This document shows, in pieces, positions 1 through 7,203 of a stretch of DNA of 64,000 nucleotides. The notes beneath the pieces were generated by a model that had not been told where the DNA came from, searched no databases, and saw only the letters and a list, made by a program, of their open reading frames with translations. The stretch's first letter is position 1; every line of letters begins with the position of its first letter. The position numbers were made by a program, and so were the translations under genes. Source of the DNA: Flavobacterium agri (GTDB lineage: Bacteria; Bacteroidota; Bacteroidia; Flavobacteriales; Flavobacteriaceae); NCBI RefSeq assembly GCF_013401995.1, contig NZ_JACBJI010000001.1, forward strand, positions 62,001 through 126,000, read 5' to 3'.

Positions 1-879
1 CACGTTGCCATAGCCCTCGCAAACCGGGCAAGCGCCATACGGATTGTTGAAGCTGAACAAATGCACGTTGGGTTCGAGGAACGTCATGTCGTCGAGCTCG
101 AAATTGCTGCTGAATTCACGGCGTTTGTCGCCATCGGCTTCCTGAAGGTACAATTCGCCCTTGCCTTCGTAAAATGCGGTCTGGACGGCATCCGAAAGGC
201 GGTTGTAAAAATCTTCCTCGTCTTTTACGACGATCCGGTCTATGATGAGCAGGATGTCTTTATTATCTAGGGAATGCTGGTCGATTTCGTCCAATCGCAC
301 CATATCTTTCCCGACCAAGATCCTGATGAAGCCTTGCTGCAAAAGCACTTTGAGCTTGTCTTCGAGTTCGCGTCCTTTTTCAAGATGGATAGGGGCGAGC
401 AACAACAAACGCGTGCCTTCTTCGTATTTCTTGACGGCGTCGACGACATCGCTTACCGTATCTTTTTTGACTTCTTCGCCCGATATGGGAGAATACGTTT
501 TGCCGATACGCGCAAACAGCAATTTAAGGTAGTCGTAAATTTCTGTAGACGTACCGACCGTAGAACGTGCATTCGTCGTATTTACCTTTTGCTCGATCGC
601 GATGGCCGGTGCGATTCCTTTGATGTATTCTACTTTGGGTTTGTCGAGACGGCCCAGGAACTGACGCGCATACGACGACAAACTCTCCACATAACGGCGT
701 TGTCCTTCGGCGTATAAAGTATCGAATGCCAGACTCGATTTGCCCGAGCCCGAAAGTCCGGTGATCACGACGAGTTCGTTTCTTGGTATCGCAACGCTCA
801 AATCCTTCAGGTTGTGGATTTGGGCGCCTTTTATGATGATGTTTTTTTTGGGTTCTAACGTGCTGAAATCGGGCTGCAT
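1..879 (-). CDS. uvrA: UvrA, excinuclease ABC subunit A (N-terminal part, cut by window edge)
   Basis: DNA-damage recognition ATPase of nucleotide excision repair. The first 293 codons are present. The Walker A motif GLSGSGKSS is at about residues 41-49, followed by the UvrA-typical RYVESLSSYARQFLG stretch and the UvrB-binding/insertion region. The visible part ends inside the first zinc finger, where CPVC (C284, C287) can be read; the rest lies beyond base 1. The ATG at 879 gives the usual N-terminus just ahead of the first ATPase domain. A TAnnTTTG-type -7 element (TACTTTTG, reverse strand 907-900) lies about 20 bases upstream. Family assignment is secure. Confidence 0.97.
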   Translation of the reverse strand, partial: MQPDFSTLEPKKNIIIKGAQIHNLKDLSVAIPRNELVVITGLSGSGKSSLAFDTLYAEGQRRYVESLSSYARQFLGRLDKPKVEYIKGIAPAIAIEQKVNTTNARSTVGTSTEIYDYLKLLFARIGKTYSPISGEEVKKDTVSDVVDAVKKYEEGTRLLLLAPIHLEKGRELEDKLKVLLQQGFIRILVGKDMVRLDEIDQHSLDNKDILLIIDRIVVKDEEDFYNRLSDAVQTAFYEGKGELYLQEADGDKRREFSSNFELDDMTFLEPNVHLFSFNNPYGACPVCEGYGNV

Positions 880-1206
880 AGTGGCTGTGAAATAGTCTGC
901 AAAAGTACGCAATTCCGACGCCAATAGGAAATAGGCTTAACACCGATTTTGGAATGGGGTCACATTGTTAATTTTTCAATGTTTGAAGTTTGAAAGTGTC
1001 GATTATGTGCTAAATCCGCCCAAAATCAAGTTAAATGGAGGTATTATTGCGTAGCCGATGTTAATTTTTCAATTTTTATTTGCACATTAGAAAATAATTG
1101 TTTTACATTTGGTCATTCATTCACTTTAATTTAACAGGTACGCCTATCGCATAAAAATACTTTTAGAGATTCAGAAGAGTTCAACCAAAAACTAAAAGGT
1201 ATTTTT
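880..1206. other. Gene-free interval between uvrA and the sigma factor gene
   Basis: This 327-base AT-rich interval separates two divergent genes. It holds the -7 element for uvrA near its left end and a well-formed promoter for the sigma factor near 1079-1111. The block TTAATTTTTCAAT occurs twice, near 968 and near 1060. I see no ORF with coding character and no RNA gene. Confidence 0.6.
1079..1111 (+). promoter_or_regulatory. Bacteroidota-type promoter for the sigma factor gene
   Basis: TTTG at 1079-1082, a 21-base spacer, and TACATTTG at 1104-1111 match the -33/-7 consensus of the phylum's primary sigma factor. This predicts a leader of about 90 bases before the ATG at 1207. Confidence 0.6.
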
Positions 1207-1791
1207 ATGGCTACTGTTAACATCCCCGACGCTTTATTGGTCAAGAATTACGTGGCAGGTGACGAAAACGCCTTGGCTACGCTTATCAGCAGGCACCAAT
1301 CCAAGATTTACGGATTTATCTATTCGAAAGTTACCGACAGGGATATTTCGGACGATATTTTCCAGGACACTTTCATCAAAGTCATCAAGACGTTAAAATC
1401 CAATTCGTATAACGAAGAAGGGAAGTTTTTGCCATGGGTGATGCGTATCGCACACAACCTGATCGTCGATCACTTTCGCCGTACCAAGAAAATGCCGATG
1501 TTCCGCGAAACTGAGGAATTTTCGATATTCTCTATCATGAGCGACGATGCGCCGAATGTAGAAGGTCAAATGATCACGACTCAGGTAGAAGACGATCTGA
1601 AGAAACTCATCCTCGAACTTCCGAAAGACCAAAAGGAAGTGCTTGAAATGCGCATCTATCAGGATTTGTCGTTCAAGGAAATCTCTGAAATCACCGGCGT
1701 AAGTATCAACACCGCATTAGGACGCATGCGTTACGCGCTCATGAACCTGCGCAAGGTCATCGACAAGCATCAAATAATTTTGACGAACTGA
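1207..1791 (+). CDS. RNA polymerase sigma factor, sigma-70 family (ECF-like)
   Basis: Transcription initiation factor of 194 residues. Region 2 covers about residues 24-95, with the helix 2.2-like DISDDIFQDTF and a 2.3/2.4 segment around WVMRIAHNLIVDHFRR. Region 4 covers about 135-188, with the helix-turn-helix LSFKEISEITGVSINTALGRMR. Region 1 is absent and region 3 reduced to a linker, as in ECF factors. No anti-sigma gene adjoins it: only a 47-codon small ORF follows, so control is probably at transcription or by a distant partner. The family is certain; the regulon cannot be told from sequence. Confidence 0.93.
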   Translation: MATVNIPDALLVKNYVAGDENALATLISRHQSKIYGFIYSKVTDRDISDDIFQDTFIKVIKTLKSNSYNEEGKFLPWVMRIAHNLIVDHFRRTKKMPMFRETEEFSIFSIMSDDAPNVEGQMITTQVEDDLKKLILELPKDQKEVLEMRIYQDLSFKEISEITGVSINTALGRMRYALMNLRKVIDKHQIILTN

Positions 1792-1839
1792 CAATATTTT
1801 GAAATCACGTGCGTTTTAAGGGTAACAAACGCATTTGAT

Positions 1840-1983
1840 ATGGCAAAAATTTACACTACGAAACCGTTAGCCGCTTCGAAAATGTTACCTAAAAAAGAGA
1901 CCATCAATTTTTTATTGAATTACTCAAAAGCCTTGACTATCAAGAAAAAAGGCGCAATGATTTTTGAATGCATCGCTAACTGA
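1840..1983 (+). CDS. Small basic protein (47 aa) downstream of the sigma factor
   Basis: An ATG at 1840 opens 47 codons ending in TGA at 1981-1983, 48 bases after the sigma gene and just before a strong hairpin terminator, so it is probably co-transcribed. The product has about nine lysines, begins MAKIYTTKPL and ends FECIAN. There is no membrane segment, signal peptide or metal motif. Placement between a gene and a terminator, and a 3' end fitting neatly against the hairpin, favour a real gene. I do not recognise a family with certainty and give no function. Confidence 0.5.
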   Translation: MAKIYTTKPLAASKMLPKKETINFLLNYSKALTIKKKGAMIFECIAN

Positions 1984-1988
1984 AAAAT

Positions 1989-2022
1989 AAAAATCCCATG
2001 GCCCGTAAGTCGTGGGATTTTT
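1989..2022. terminator. Bidirectional intrinsic terminator
   Basis: Arms 1989-2000 (AAAAATCCCATG) and 2011-2022 (CGTGGGATTTTT) pair over 12 bases with one G-T pair and a 10-base loop, A-rich on the left and T-rich on the right. It lies between the convergent small ORF and nth and can serve both. Confidence 0.8.
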
Positions 2023-2028
2023 GTTTTA

Positions 2029-2688
2029 TCAGAATCCTTTCTTTTTATAATAGTCGTCTATAAGCGATTTTTTGCCGACGGTTCGGGTTATGATGTCTTT
2101 TTCAAGATCCCAGCCGCGCGCCGGTGAATATTGTCTTCCGTAATAGATGATCTGTAAATGTAATTTGTTCCAAAGTTCTTTTCGGAACAATCGTTTGGCG
2201 TCTTTTTCGGTTTGCTCGACGCTTTTGCCGTTCGATAAGTTCCATCGGTGCATGAGCCTGTGTATGTGCGTATCGACCGGAAACGCCGGATAACCGAATG
2301 CCTGTGACATGACCACACTGGCCGTTTTGTGTCCGACCGCTGGCAGCTCTTCCAAATCTTCGAAATTATCGGGAACCTGGCCGTTGTGCTTTTCGAGCAG
2401 TATTTTCGAAAGCCCGTAAATGCCTTTGGATTTCATAGGGGAAAGCCCGCAAGGACGGATGATTTCCTGTATTTCTTCTACCGACAATTTTACCATTTCC
2501 TGTGGCGTGTCGGCCTTTGCGAACAATAATGGCGTGATTTGATTTACGCGGGCGTCGGTACATTGGGCCGAAAGCAGTACGGCAATCAGGAGCGTGTAGG
2601 CATCTTTGTGGTCGAGCGGGATCGGCACTTCGGGATATAATTCCTCTAGCGTTTTAATCACGAAATCGACGCGTTCTTTCTGGGTCAT
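2029..2688 (-). CDS. nth: Endonuclease III-type DNA glycosylase lacking the iron-sulfur cluster
   Basis: Base-excision repair glycosylase/AP lyase for oxidised pyrimidines, 219 residues. The helix-hairpin-helix ELPAVGHKTA carries the lyase lysine (K121), and FPVDTHIHRL carries the catalytic aspartate (D139). The C-terminal C-x6-C-x2-C-x5-C block that holds a 4Fe-4S cluster in E. coli Nth is missing: after residue 165 there are no cysteines, and the segment reads YYGRQYSPARGW instead. Length is otherwise normal, so this looks like a lineage-specific cluster-free form, not a truncation. A good promoter diverges from the bcp side at 2703-2732. Confidence 0.93.
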   Translation of the reverse strand: MTQKERVDFVIKTLEELYPEVPIPLDHKDAYTLLIAVLLSAQCTDARVNQITPLLFAKADTPQEMVKLSVEEIQEIIRPCGLSPMKSKGIYGLSKILLEKHNGQVPDNFEDLEELPAVGHKTASVVMSQAFGYPAFPVDTHIHRLMHRWNLSNGKSVEQTEKDAKRLFRKELWNKLHLQIIYYGRQYSPARGWDLEKDIITRTVGKKSLIDDYYKKKGF

Positions 2689-2702
2689 TTCTTACTTTTG
2701 GA

Positions 2703-2732
2703 CAAATTTAAACCGAAAGGGCGAAGGCGCAA
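2703..2732 (-). promoter_or_regulatory. Promoter for nth
   Basis: Read on the reverse strand, TTG at 2732-2730, 19-base spacer, TAAATTTG at 2710-2703. The start codon is at 2688, so the leader would be about ten bases. On the forward strand TACTTTTG at 2693-2700 is a possible -7 element for the divergent bcp gene, without a clear -33 partner. Confidence 0.6.
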
Positions 2733-2808
2733 CATGATACGCAGCATTTTGGCACATCTTTGGAAAATGGTACGCGATTCGCATCCGCCCCGACCACATC
2801 AACACGAC

Positions 2809-3264
2809 ATGACGACACTTAAAGTTGGCGACAAAGCCCCGAATTTTATAGCCGTTGACCAAGATGGCAACACGCATAAACTATCCGATTACAAAGGCAA
2901 AAAACTCATCGTTTTCTTTTATCCGGCGGCCAATACGCCTAGTTGTACGATAGAAGCCTGCAATTTACGCGACAATTATTCCGAACTGAAAAACAAGGGA
3001 TACGAACTTTTGGGTGTCAGTGCCGATACGAAAAAGAAACAAGCGAATTTCATTGCCAAACACCACCTTCCGTTCCCGTTATTGGCAGATGAGGATCACG
3101 CCGTCATCAATGCTTTCGGAGTTTGGGGACCAAAAAAGTTTATGGGCCGCGAATTCGACGGCATCCATCGTACGACTTTCGTGATCGATGAAAAAGGGAC
3201 GATCGAAAAAGTGATCGAAAAAGTCAAGACTAAGGATCACGCGGCTCAGATATTGGCTGCTTAA
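2809..3264 (+). CDS. bcp: Thioredoxin-dependent thiol peroxidase, Bcp/PrxQ type
   Basis: Reduces hydrogen peroxide and organic peroxides with electrons from thioredoxin, in the cytoplasm; 151 residues. The AhpC/TSA fold starts at LKVGDKAPNF. The peroxidatic cysteine lies in NTPSCTIEAC, with a second cysteine five residues later, the PrxQ resolving-cysteine arrangement. An in-frame start 37 codons upstream would add a basic, unconserved stretch; ATG 2809 gives the usual N-terminus and is preferred. A strong terminator follows at 3281. Confidence 0.93.
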   Translation: MTTLKVGDKAPNFIAVDQDGNTHKLSDYKGKKLIVFFYPAANTPSCTIEACNLRDNYSELKNKGYELLGVSADTKKKQANFIAKHHLPFPLLADEDHAVINAFGVWGPKKFMGREFDGIHRTTFVIDEKGTIEKVIEKVKTKDHAAQILAA

Positions 3265-3280
3265 GTAAGATTCAGATATA

Positions 3281-3312
3281 AAAAAACGGGAATCAATTTG
3301 TTCCCGTTTTTT
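3281..3312. terminator. Bidirectional intrinsic terminator after bcp
   Basis: A perfect 12-base stem, AAAAAACGGGAA at 3281-3292 and TTCCCGTTTTTT at 3301-3312, with an eight-base loop, sits between convergent genes. Confidence 0.88.
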
Positions 3313-3330
3313 TATTCTTTAGCTATAAAA

Positions 3331-4797
3331 TCATTTCGTCTCTTCCAAAATCTTGTTTGGGTCGTATCCGAACAAATGATGCTCCTTGATTAATTCGGCA
3401 ATACCTTTCGGAAGCATTTCTTCCCATCCCGGTTGTCCGTTCATGATCATCTTGAGGACGGCTCTTGAGAACACTTCGAGGTTGTGCGGGTCGAAATCTT
3501 CGATATCCATCACTTTTCCGTTGAATTTGAAGAACTTGTAAAGCTCTTTCATGCGCGGATGCACCTTGAGGTTTTCTGAATTGATCAATTCCCCGTCTTC
3601 ACCGATCATCGGATACAGGAACACTTTCAAATCTCGGTAGAACAATTTCCCGAACGCTTCGAGGATTCCGCCGCTCAAATGACGGTAGTATTTTTCGTCG
3701 AAGATGTCTACGAGGTTGTTCACGCCCATGGCCAATCCCATGCGCGCTTTGGTATAGTTCGAGAAATACTCGACCACTTTGTAATACTCCTGGAAGTTCG
3801 AGATCATTACCGTTTGTCCGAGCGAACAAAGCAACTCGGCTCGGTCCATGAAGTCGCGCTCGTCGATCTCACCATCCGAACGCAAATTCGAAAGCGTAAT
3901 CTCGAAAATAACGAGCGTATTGTCTTTGTTGACCTTGTTTTCTTCGAGGAACATCTTAAGCGATTTCTCGTACATGTCCATATTCACGACCGTTACCGGA
4001 CGGAAACTTCCGCGAAGCGCAAGGATATTTTTCTTGTAAAGTACCGCAGCCGGCAAGATGTTGTTGCCTTCAGGGTCAAACATCACCGCGTCGGTCATGC
4101 CGTTTTTGACGAGTTGCAGCGACATCAAACGGTTGTCGACATCGGCGAAACGCGGTCCGGAGAAGTTGATCGTATCGATTTCCAATTGGTCTTTGTCCAA
4201 ATGGTCGTACAGGTAACGCAACAATTTCTTCGGGTCGTTATGCTTGTAGAATGCACCGTAAATCAGGTTCACACCAAGAATACCAAGTGTTTCCTGTTGC
4301 AAACGCGCATCGGTTTCCTTGAATCGGATGTGGATGATGATCTCGTTATAATCTTCGTCCGGCTCGATCTGGTATTTGATCCCGACCCAACCGTGGCCTT
4401 TGAACTGCTTCGCGAAATCGATCGTGGCGACCGTATTCGCATACGAAAAGAAAAGTTTACTTGGATGTTTTTCACGGCTCAAACGCTTCTCGATCAACAT
4501 GACTTCGTGCGAAAGCATTTTTTTGAGACGGCTTTCGGTCACGTATCGGCCATCGAGTTCGGCACCGTAAATAGCGTCCGAAAAGTCCTTGTCGTAAGCA
4601 GACATGGCCTTTGCGATCGTTCCCGAAGAACCGCCGGAACGGAAAAAGTGACGAACGGTTTCCTGTCCGGCACCGATTTCGGCGAAAGTACCGTAAATAT
4701 TCTCGTTGAGGTTGATGCGAAGCGCTTTGTCCTTGATCGAAGGAATCTGTTCTATCGCCTTGTCACCTTTCAAGGTGAAACCGTCATCTCTTAGCAT
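3331..4797 (-). CDS. Conserved hypothetical protein, about 488 aa
   Basis: A soluble protein with no signal peptide or membrane segment. Homologues are, as far as I recall, widespread in flavobacteria and carry unhelpful labels such as nicotinate-nucleotide adenylyltransferase or TonB-dependent receptor; neither fits, because there is no HxGH motif and no barrel or plug. Conserved-looking landmarks are GSSGTIAKAMSAYD near residue 60 and FFSYANTVATIDFAKQFKGHGWVGIKYQ near 120-150 (given here in outline). Start: ATG 4797; a TTG seven codons upstream is the alternative. A -7 element TAACTTTG sits on the reverse strand at 4823-4816. Function not assigned. Confidence 0.85.
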   Translation of the reverse strand: MLRDDGFTLKGDKAIEQIPSIKDKALRINLNENIYGTFAEIGAGQETVRHFFRSGGSSGTIAKAMSAYDKDFSDAIYGAELDGRYVTESRLKKMLSHEVMLIEKRLSREKHPSKLFFSYANTVATIDFAKQFKGHGWVGIKYQIEPDEDYNEIIIHIRFKETDARLQQETLGILGVNLIYGAFYKHNDPKKLLRYLYDHLDKDQLEIDTINFSGPRFADVDNRLMSLQLVKNGMTDAVMFDPEGNNILPAAVLYKKNILALRGSFRPVTVVNMDMYEKSLKMFLEENKVNKDNTLVIFEITLSNLRSDGEIDERDFMDRAELLCSLGQTVMISNFQEYYKVVEYFSNYTKARMGLAMGVNNLVDIFDEKYYRHLSGGILEAFGKLFYRDLKVFLYPMIGEDGELINSENLKVHPRMKELYKFFKFNGKVMDIEDFDPHNLEVFSRAVLKMIMNGQPGWEEMLPKGIAELIKEHHLFGYDPNKILEETK

Positions 4798-4954
4798 AAT
4801 CGTTGAAATTCGTTGCAAAGTTAATTAAAAACGCAACGAAATGAAATCCATTAATCTTATTTTTGTATAAAGTTAACCTGGTTGCGTTTGTTGTTTTGAA
4901 ACGCGAAAAAGGTGTGCTGCGTATGTTTCGACGAATCAAAATCCATTCCAATAC

Positions 4955-5719
4955 ATGAAAATCCGCTTTTTAGGAACAGGCACTTCACAAGGCATTCCGG
5001 TTATCGGCAGCAACCATCCGGTTTCTAAAAGTACCGATCCGAGAGACAAGAGATTGCGCGTTTCCGTTTGGATGTATTGGCAAGGACATTCTTACGTAAT
5101 TGACTGCGGCCCCGATTTCCGCCAACAAATGCTAACAAGCGGATGCGAACGTCTCGACGGCATCCTTTTCACGCACGAACACGCCGATCATACCGCAGGT
5201 CTCGACGATATACGACCGTTCAATTTCATGCAGGGCGATATGCCGATTTTTGCCCATGAACGCGTGTTGCGCAATCTTGAGAAGCGTTTCGATTATATTT
5301 TCGAGAAAGTGGACCGTTATCCGGGAGCGCCATCGGTAAAAGTCAACGAGATCCGCAATAACGAACCTTTCGCGATCGGCGACAAGAAGGCGATTCCGAT
5401 AGAAGTATGGCATGCCAAGCTGCAGGTTTTCGGTTTCCGCGTAGACGATTTCGCTTACCTGACCGATGTAAAGATCATTTTTGAAGAGGAAGTCGAAAAG
5501 CTAAAAGGGCTCAAGGTGTTAGTTGTCAATGCGTTGCGTGAAGAGCCGCACGAGAGCCATTTCAATTTGCAGGAAGCCATCGATTTCATAAATTTGGTGC
5601 GCCCGGAAAGAGCCTATCTTACGCACATCAGCCATATGATGGGATTCCATGCCGAAGTGGAGCGCAAACTCCCGCCGAACGTCTTCCTGGCTTACGATAA
5701 CCTCGAAATCACTATTTGA
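4955..5719 (+). CDS. Metallo-beta-lactamase-fold hydrolase, PhnP-like
   Basis: A 254-residue cytoplasmic metallohydrolase. The N-terminus MKIRFLGTGTSQGIP and the metal motif HEHADHTAGLDD (near residue 70) are typical of the PhnP/RNase Z-like branch; a second metal site is formed by the aspartate in AYLTDVK and by the late histidines LTHISHMMG. In carbon-phosphorus lyase pathways PhnP is a cyclic phosphodiesterase, but no phn genes are nearby, so the physiological substrate is open. The next gene starts one base after the stop, suggesting co-transcription. TATTTTTG at 4858-4865 may be the -7 element. Confidence 0.88.
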   Translation: MKIRFLGTGTSQGIPVIGSNHPVSKSTDPRDKRLRVSVWMYWQGHSYVIDCGPDFRQQMLTSGCERLDGILFTHEHADHTAGLDDIRPFNFMQGDMPIFAHERVLRNLEKRFDYIFEKVDRYPGAPSVKVNEIRNNEPFAIGDKKAIPIEVWHAKLQVFGFRVDDFAYLTDVKIIFEEEVEKLKGLKVLVVNALREEPHESHFNLQEAIDFINLVRPERAYLTHISHMMGFHAEVERKLPPNVFLAYDNLEITI

Positions 5720-5720
5720 A

Positions 5721-6224
5721 ATGAAAAAATCACTTTTCCTTTATCTGTTCGTTTTGGCCGCGATCATGAACGTGTTCACCTATGCCTATTTCAGCAAAAA
5801 ATCGGAGTCTGACCAGCAAATGCTTACCTCGAAGCTCAAAAAAGCCAACGACAGTACTTTGGTGTTGTACAATAAATTGGTCGATGAGTCGTATTTTTCG
5901 CTCGCACACAATGAAAATGCGCAGGAATACCTTGGGAATTACGAGTACAACAAACTCATCGCCGACGTGTCGAACACCATCATGGACATGAACCAGAACG
6001 CAAAAGGAAATTCGTTGGTGCCTTATGAACAACTAAGCGATTCGAAATTCATCATCAACAAGGTAAAAGTGCTCAACCACCGTTGGATCATCGCCGATTT
6101 CAGCGACGGGAAGACATGGGGAGAAGTGCTTATCAAATACTTCATCGAAGGCGACAACAAGTTCACGTTCGAGCGCATCGATTCGCAATTGTACCAGCCG
6201 CAACAGTCATCTTCGGAAGAATAA
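5721..6224 (+). CDS. Membrane-anchored hypothetical protein (167 aa)
   Basis: One N-terminal membrane helix or uncleaved signal (residues 4-24, hydrophobic, ending TYAYFSKK) is followed by a polar domain with a short charged coiled stretch (residues 28-55) and no cysteines. The C-terminus is rich in Gln and Ser. It starts one base after the PhnP-like gene and ends five bases before the stop of the convergent esterase gene. Similar genes are common after this hydrolase in flavobacteria, from memory. No function recognised. Confidence 0.82.
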   Translation: MKKSLFLYLFVLAAIMNVFTYAYFSKKSESDQQMLTSKLKKANDSTLVLYNKLVDESYFSLAHNENAQEYLGNYEYNKLIADVSNTIMDMNQNAKGNSLVPYEQLSDSKFIINKVKVLNHRWIIADFSDGKTWGEVLIKYFIEGDNKFTFERIDSQLYQPQQSSSEE

Positions 6225-6229
6225 TTCGA

Positions 6230-6880
6230 TTATTTTTCGAGAAGCCAATTCCTGAAATCGAAGAAATTTTGGGGTGCGACGCCGTGTCCGACGGGATATT
6301 CTTTGTAAATCGATTCGATTCCGATTCCATCGAGAAACGGTTTCGACTTTCGCGCCCAATCAACAGGAACGACCTGATCTACAGAACCGTGGGAAATATA
6401 GAAACGCAATTTTCCGAAGTCGTTTTTCTCGAAACCGTCTACCATAATTTCGGGGTTCAGATAACCGCTCATCGCCGCAACCTGTTTGACTTTTTGAGGA
6501 TATGACAAAGAAACCGCGTAGCTCAGGATCGCGCCCTGGCTGAAACCCACAAGCGTGACTTCGTTTTTGTCGATCGGGTATTCCGAAACGAGTTGATCGA
6601 TCAAAGCCGAAACGATTTCGCGAGAATTTCTGGCTTGGTTCAGGTCTGAAAAACGCTTTTCGTCGGCCGTAAAATCGATCGCATACCACGCATACGAAGA
6701 TCCGTAACCCAAAGAATATGGGGCACGCGCCGAAATCACGTAATATTCGTCAGGCAATTCCGAAGCGAACGAAAACAAATCTTCCTCATTGCTGCCGTAA
6801 CCGTGCAACAACAATAAAAGCGGATTCTTTTCGCGTTTGGTTTTGGGTTCGCGAACCAAATAATAAATCGAATTTTCCAT
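6230..6880 (-). CDS. Alpha/beta-hydrolase, phospholipase/carboxylesterase family
   Basis: A 216-residue esterase of the YpfH/carboxylesterase type. The oxyanion-hole segment LLLLLHGYGSNEED is near residue 24. The catalytic triad reads Ser in GFSQGA, Asp in SHGSVDQVVP and His in PVGHGVAP. There is no signal peptide, so it is cytoplasmic. It is the last gene of a four-gene reverse-strand operon; its ATG overlaps the stop of the membrane protein gene by one base (TGATG), which suggests translational coupling. The substrate cannot be told from sequence. Confidence 0.9.
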   Translation of the reverse strand: MENSIYYLVREPKTKREKNPLLLLLHGYGSNEEDLFSFASELPDEYYVISARAPYSLGYGSSYAWYAIDFTADEKRFSDLNQARNSREIVSALIDQLVSEYPIDKNEVTLVGFSQGAILSYAVSLSYPQKVKQVAAMSGYLNPEIMVDGFEKNDFGKLRFYISHGSVDQVVPVDWARKSKPFLDGIGIESIYKEYPVGHGVAPQNFFDFRNWLLEK

Positions 6881-7203
6881 CAGAATTTGCGTAGGAATTT
6901 TTGGAAGAATTTGCCGAAAATGGGAACGGGAATCATTTCACCTTTCAAAGCCGTGACAAGACCGTATGTCCAAAGAATGGCGACGAAAAAGTACATGGGC
7001 GCCGTGATCATCCAGTTGTCGAACGGACTCACGAGAAGCCCGAGCGAGATGAAAAGCAGCGACAGCCCCAGTGATTGCCTGATGTGGAAAGCCGCGAACG
7101 GATTTTTTTCTTCGGCATTCATCGACAATGCGATCAAGGCGCCAATCAGTAAAATATAACTCGTAATGGCGGCCGTTTTGCCTTTTTCTACGATTTCGTT
7201 CAT
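6880..7203 (-). CDS. Small polytopic membrane protein, Tic20/DUF4870-like
   Basis: 107 residues with about three to four hydrophobic helices (roughly 12-28, 46-62, 66-85). The short motif FHIRQSLG between the first helices is characteristic of the Tic20/DUF4870 group. In bacteria this group has no settled role. It overlaps the dihydroorotase-like gene by four bases and the esterase gene by one, within one operon. Confidence 0.8.
   Translation of the reverse strand: MNEIVEKGKTAAITSYILLIGALIALSMNAEEKNPFAAFHIRQSLGLSLLFISLGLLVSPFDNWMITAPMYFFVAILWTYGLVTALKGEMIPVPIFGKFFQKFLRKF

Noticed and set aside
3679..4794. 371-residue forward frame opposite the 488-residue hypothetical
   Set aside because: Shadow of the reverse-strand gene: no start context, no domain, unusual composition.
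5132..5413. 93-residue reverse frame inside the PhnP-like gene
   Set aside because: Shadow of the metallo-beta-lactamase gene.
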